From Ferruginibacter sp. (GTDB taxonomy: Bacteria > Bacteroidota > Bacteroidia > Chitinophagales > Chitinophagaceae), in the NCBI GenBank assembly GCA_013141115.1, contig JABFRP010000001.1:664375-728374 (forward strand): a stretch of 64,000 nucleotides of DNA. The letters are read 5' to 3'. Below, in pieces: positions 62,818 to 64,000 of this stretch; the stretch's first letter is position 1; each line of letters begins with the position of its first letter. Under the pieces are notes generated by a model that worked only from the letters and a program-made list of their open reading frames with translations, was not told where the DNA came from and did not search any database. Position numbers and translations under genes: made by a program.

Positions 62818-64000
62818 TTATACTCTTAAGCTTTGTTTCTTTTTTTTCTCCGGCTCTTTTTTTAATAAGAGTTTTCCATTCTTTTTTTCATTGCCATCCA
62901 TCTTTATGACCGGCGTTTCTTTCTGTTCTTTATTATTGCCATTGGCTTGTTTCATTTGATTTTCCTGAATCTTTATTGTAATTTCTCTCTCGAGTGCGGA
63001 TACTGATTTTTTTAATTCCGCCAGTTCTGCTTCTTTTTCAAAAGGTTTGACAATTAAATTTTTCAGCATGGGTATATTTTGTTCCAGTTCAGCAAGATTC
63101 TTCTGATATTTTTCTTTTAAACCTGTCACCCGATCAATAGCGTTTAAAAAATACCTGGCTGCAATCTTCGGGTTATCGGTATTGATATGTCCCTGGTTCC
63201 AGGAATATTTCACGGACGTTTTTGCACTTTCTGCGTAAAAGGTATTGTAGTACCGGTACGTCAATCTGCCGATGTCTTCCAATGCTTCAGATTGCCTGCG
63301 GATCCTGAGATTAAAGCCATACAGACTGCCAATCATTTGGTCATCTTTTATGGGGGTTTCCGGTTTCCAGTTGGCATTGAGTTGAATGAGTTTTACTCCT
63401 ATCGCTTCAGCATCTGCTGATGACATGCCATCAAGTTTAATTGGATTTGATTTGCTCCCATCAGGTTCAAATTGGAGACGTTTGGTATAAGTATTTTCGT
63501 CTTGCGTAAGTTTATCCAGGGTTTCTTTTATAGATCCAGCGTGTTTTTCTACATGCTCTAACTGGAAACCTGCTCTAATGGTCTCTTTGTGGTGGGCGCT
63601 TCGTAAAGATTCCAGCACGGCAATCTTCTTTTCCATTTTGGATTTTTCCAGCAGGGAAGTGTCGCCGGAAAGGATAGCGATGTATTCCGAAAAATTCATG
63701 CCATTCTTTTCATCGATCGAACCCTCATCAATAGTTCGTACATTAAGCGAACAGTTTTTCATTTGAGAAATAAAGGTTTGCTTATTCTTTAAAAGGTTGA
63801 ACTTATAATTGTCTAATGATTGCTCTACAGCGTAGATATAATTTTTAACTTTATTGTTATAGAATTCTTTAGCAACAAAATTACCTTGCCTGCCACCACG
63901 TCCGCTTCTTTGAACCAGTTCAGATGGCTTCCAGGGAATATCCAAATGATGCATCCCAACAATACGCTGCTGTACATTCAAACCGGTTCCTGCTTTTTCT
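62818..64000 (-). CDS. C-terminal part of a helicase-DNA methyltransferase-type element protein (5' end outside window)
   Basis: The frame stays open to the right edge (394 codons visible); the internal start 63981 is not a real start. The segment GMHHLDIPWKPSELVQRSGR ends in helicase motif VI (QRSGRGGRQGN). Then come FVAKEFYNNKVKNYIYAVEQ and MNFSEYIAILSGDTSLLEKS, typical of the very large N6-methylase/SNF2-helicase proteins of Bacteroidetes conjugative elements. A coiled coil (about residues 295-345 of the visible part) and a basic tail (KKKKQS) end the protein. These proteins may protect or process the element's DNA; methylase motifs, if present, lie outside the window. Confidence 0.85.
   Translation of the reverse strand, partial: EKAGTGLNVQQRIVGMHHLDIPWKPSELVQRSGRGGRQGNFVAKEFYNNKVKNYIYAVEQSLDNYKFNLLKNKQTFISQMKNCSLNVRTIDEGSIDEKNGMNFSEYIAILSGDTSLLEKSKMEKKIAVLESLRSAHHKETIRAGFQLEHVEKHAGSIKETLDKLTQDENTYTKRLQFEPDGSKSNPIKLDGMSSADAEAIGVKLIQLNANWKPETPIKDDQMIGSLYGFNLRIRRQSEALEDIGRLTYRYYNTFYAESAKTSVKYSWNQGHINTDNPKIAARYFLNAIDRVTGLKEKYQKNLAELEQNIPMLKNLIVKPFEKEAELAELKKSVSALEREITIKIQENQMKQANGNNKEQKETPVIKMDGNEKKNGKLLLKKEPEKKKKQSLRV

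Larger units (their letters stand above)
49273..64000 (-). mobile_element. Integrative conjugative element (left end; right end outside window)
   Basis: A continuous minus-strand block starting in the tRNA-His 3' end: serine recombinase, five accessory genes, traN-M-(L)-K-J, three TraI/VirB5-like genes, a lipoprotein, traG, traF and a helicase-methylase that continues past the right edge. This is the gene content of Bacteroidetes conjugative transposons. No relaxase, coupling protein (traA-D side) or second att site is in view, so whether it is complete and mobile cannot be judged here. Confidence 0.85.

Overview
The window is an AT-rich chromosomal segment of a Bacteroidota bacterium, most likely of the Chitinophagaceae/Chitinophagales type (family level is inference). 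The evidence is: type A and type B type-IX-secretion sorting domains, a SusC-like CarboxypepD/TonB receptor, futalosine-pathway menaquinone synthesis (MqnA), promoters of the TTG-N19/20-TAnnTTTG form, almost no Shine-Dalgarno sequences, and a Bacteroidetes-type tra gene set.

Layout. 1-9.2 kb: two large secreted or lipidated surface proteins, an acyl-CoA carboxyltransferase, and a small gene broken by two frameshifts that lies between two copies of a ~140-bp structured repeat. 9.5-15.7 kb: a DinB-like protein, then a trehalose locus (LacI-family regulator, MFS carrier, cytoplasmic GH37 trehalase) and a secreted beta-helix protein. 15.7-22.8 kb: tRNA-Leu(CAA) and housekeeping genes (hscB, an AlaDH/saccharopine-dehydrogenase-like enzyme, a TrmN6-like methyltransferase, tsaD, a MacB-like permease, prfC). 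22.9-29.5 kb: a 1327-residue IgGFc-binding/PKD protein with a type B sorting domain, a LamG protein and purB; mqnA diverges from purB. 30.3-45.6 kb: an envelope polysaccharide region with a Wzx-like flippase, two methyltransferase-fold proteins, a GT9-like protein, GT-A, GT2 and GT4 glycosyltransferases, a hexapeptide acyltransferase, two nucleotide-sugar SDR enzymes and a YfhO-like membrane protein. 45.7-49.1 kb: an outer-membrane receptor and a DUF445 protein.

At 49.2 kb a tRNA-His gene marks the edge of an integrative conjugative element that runs off the right end. Its serine recombinase is convergent with the tRNA and its stop codon lies inside the tRNA 3' end. All element genes visible are on the minus strand: a helicase-methylase C-terminus (right edge), traF, traG, a lipoprotein, three VirB5/TraI-like paralogues, traJ, traK, a TraL-position protein, traM, traN, then five small or unknown accessory genes and the recombinase. 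Together traF-traN encode most of a VirB-like mating apparatus; no recognisable traE, traO, traP or traQ is in the visible part.

The less expected signals are: (i) an inverted pair of near-identical 20-bp blocks that each carry the -33 half of a promoter (one pointing at tsaD, one at prfC), the second next to a perfect 14-bp hairpin; (ii) the structured repeats around the broken gene at 3.7-4.5 kb; (iii) a nucleotide-sugar reductase whose YxxxK motif reads YxxxR; (iv) a frameshift in an A6 tract of a repeat-rich lipoprotein; (v) an 18-bp perfect palindrome just before the LacI-type regulator; (vi) the tRNA/terminator/recombinase overlap at the element edge; (vii) a tandem triplication of VirB5-like genes.
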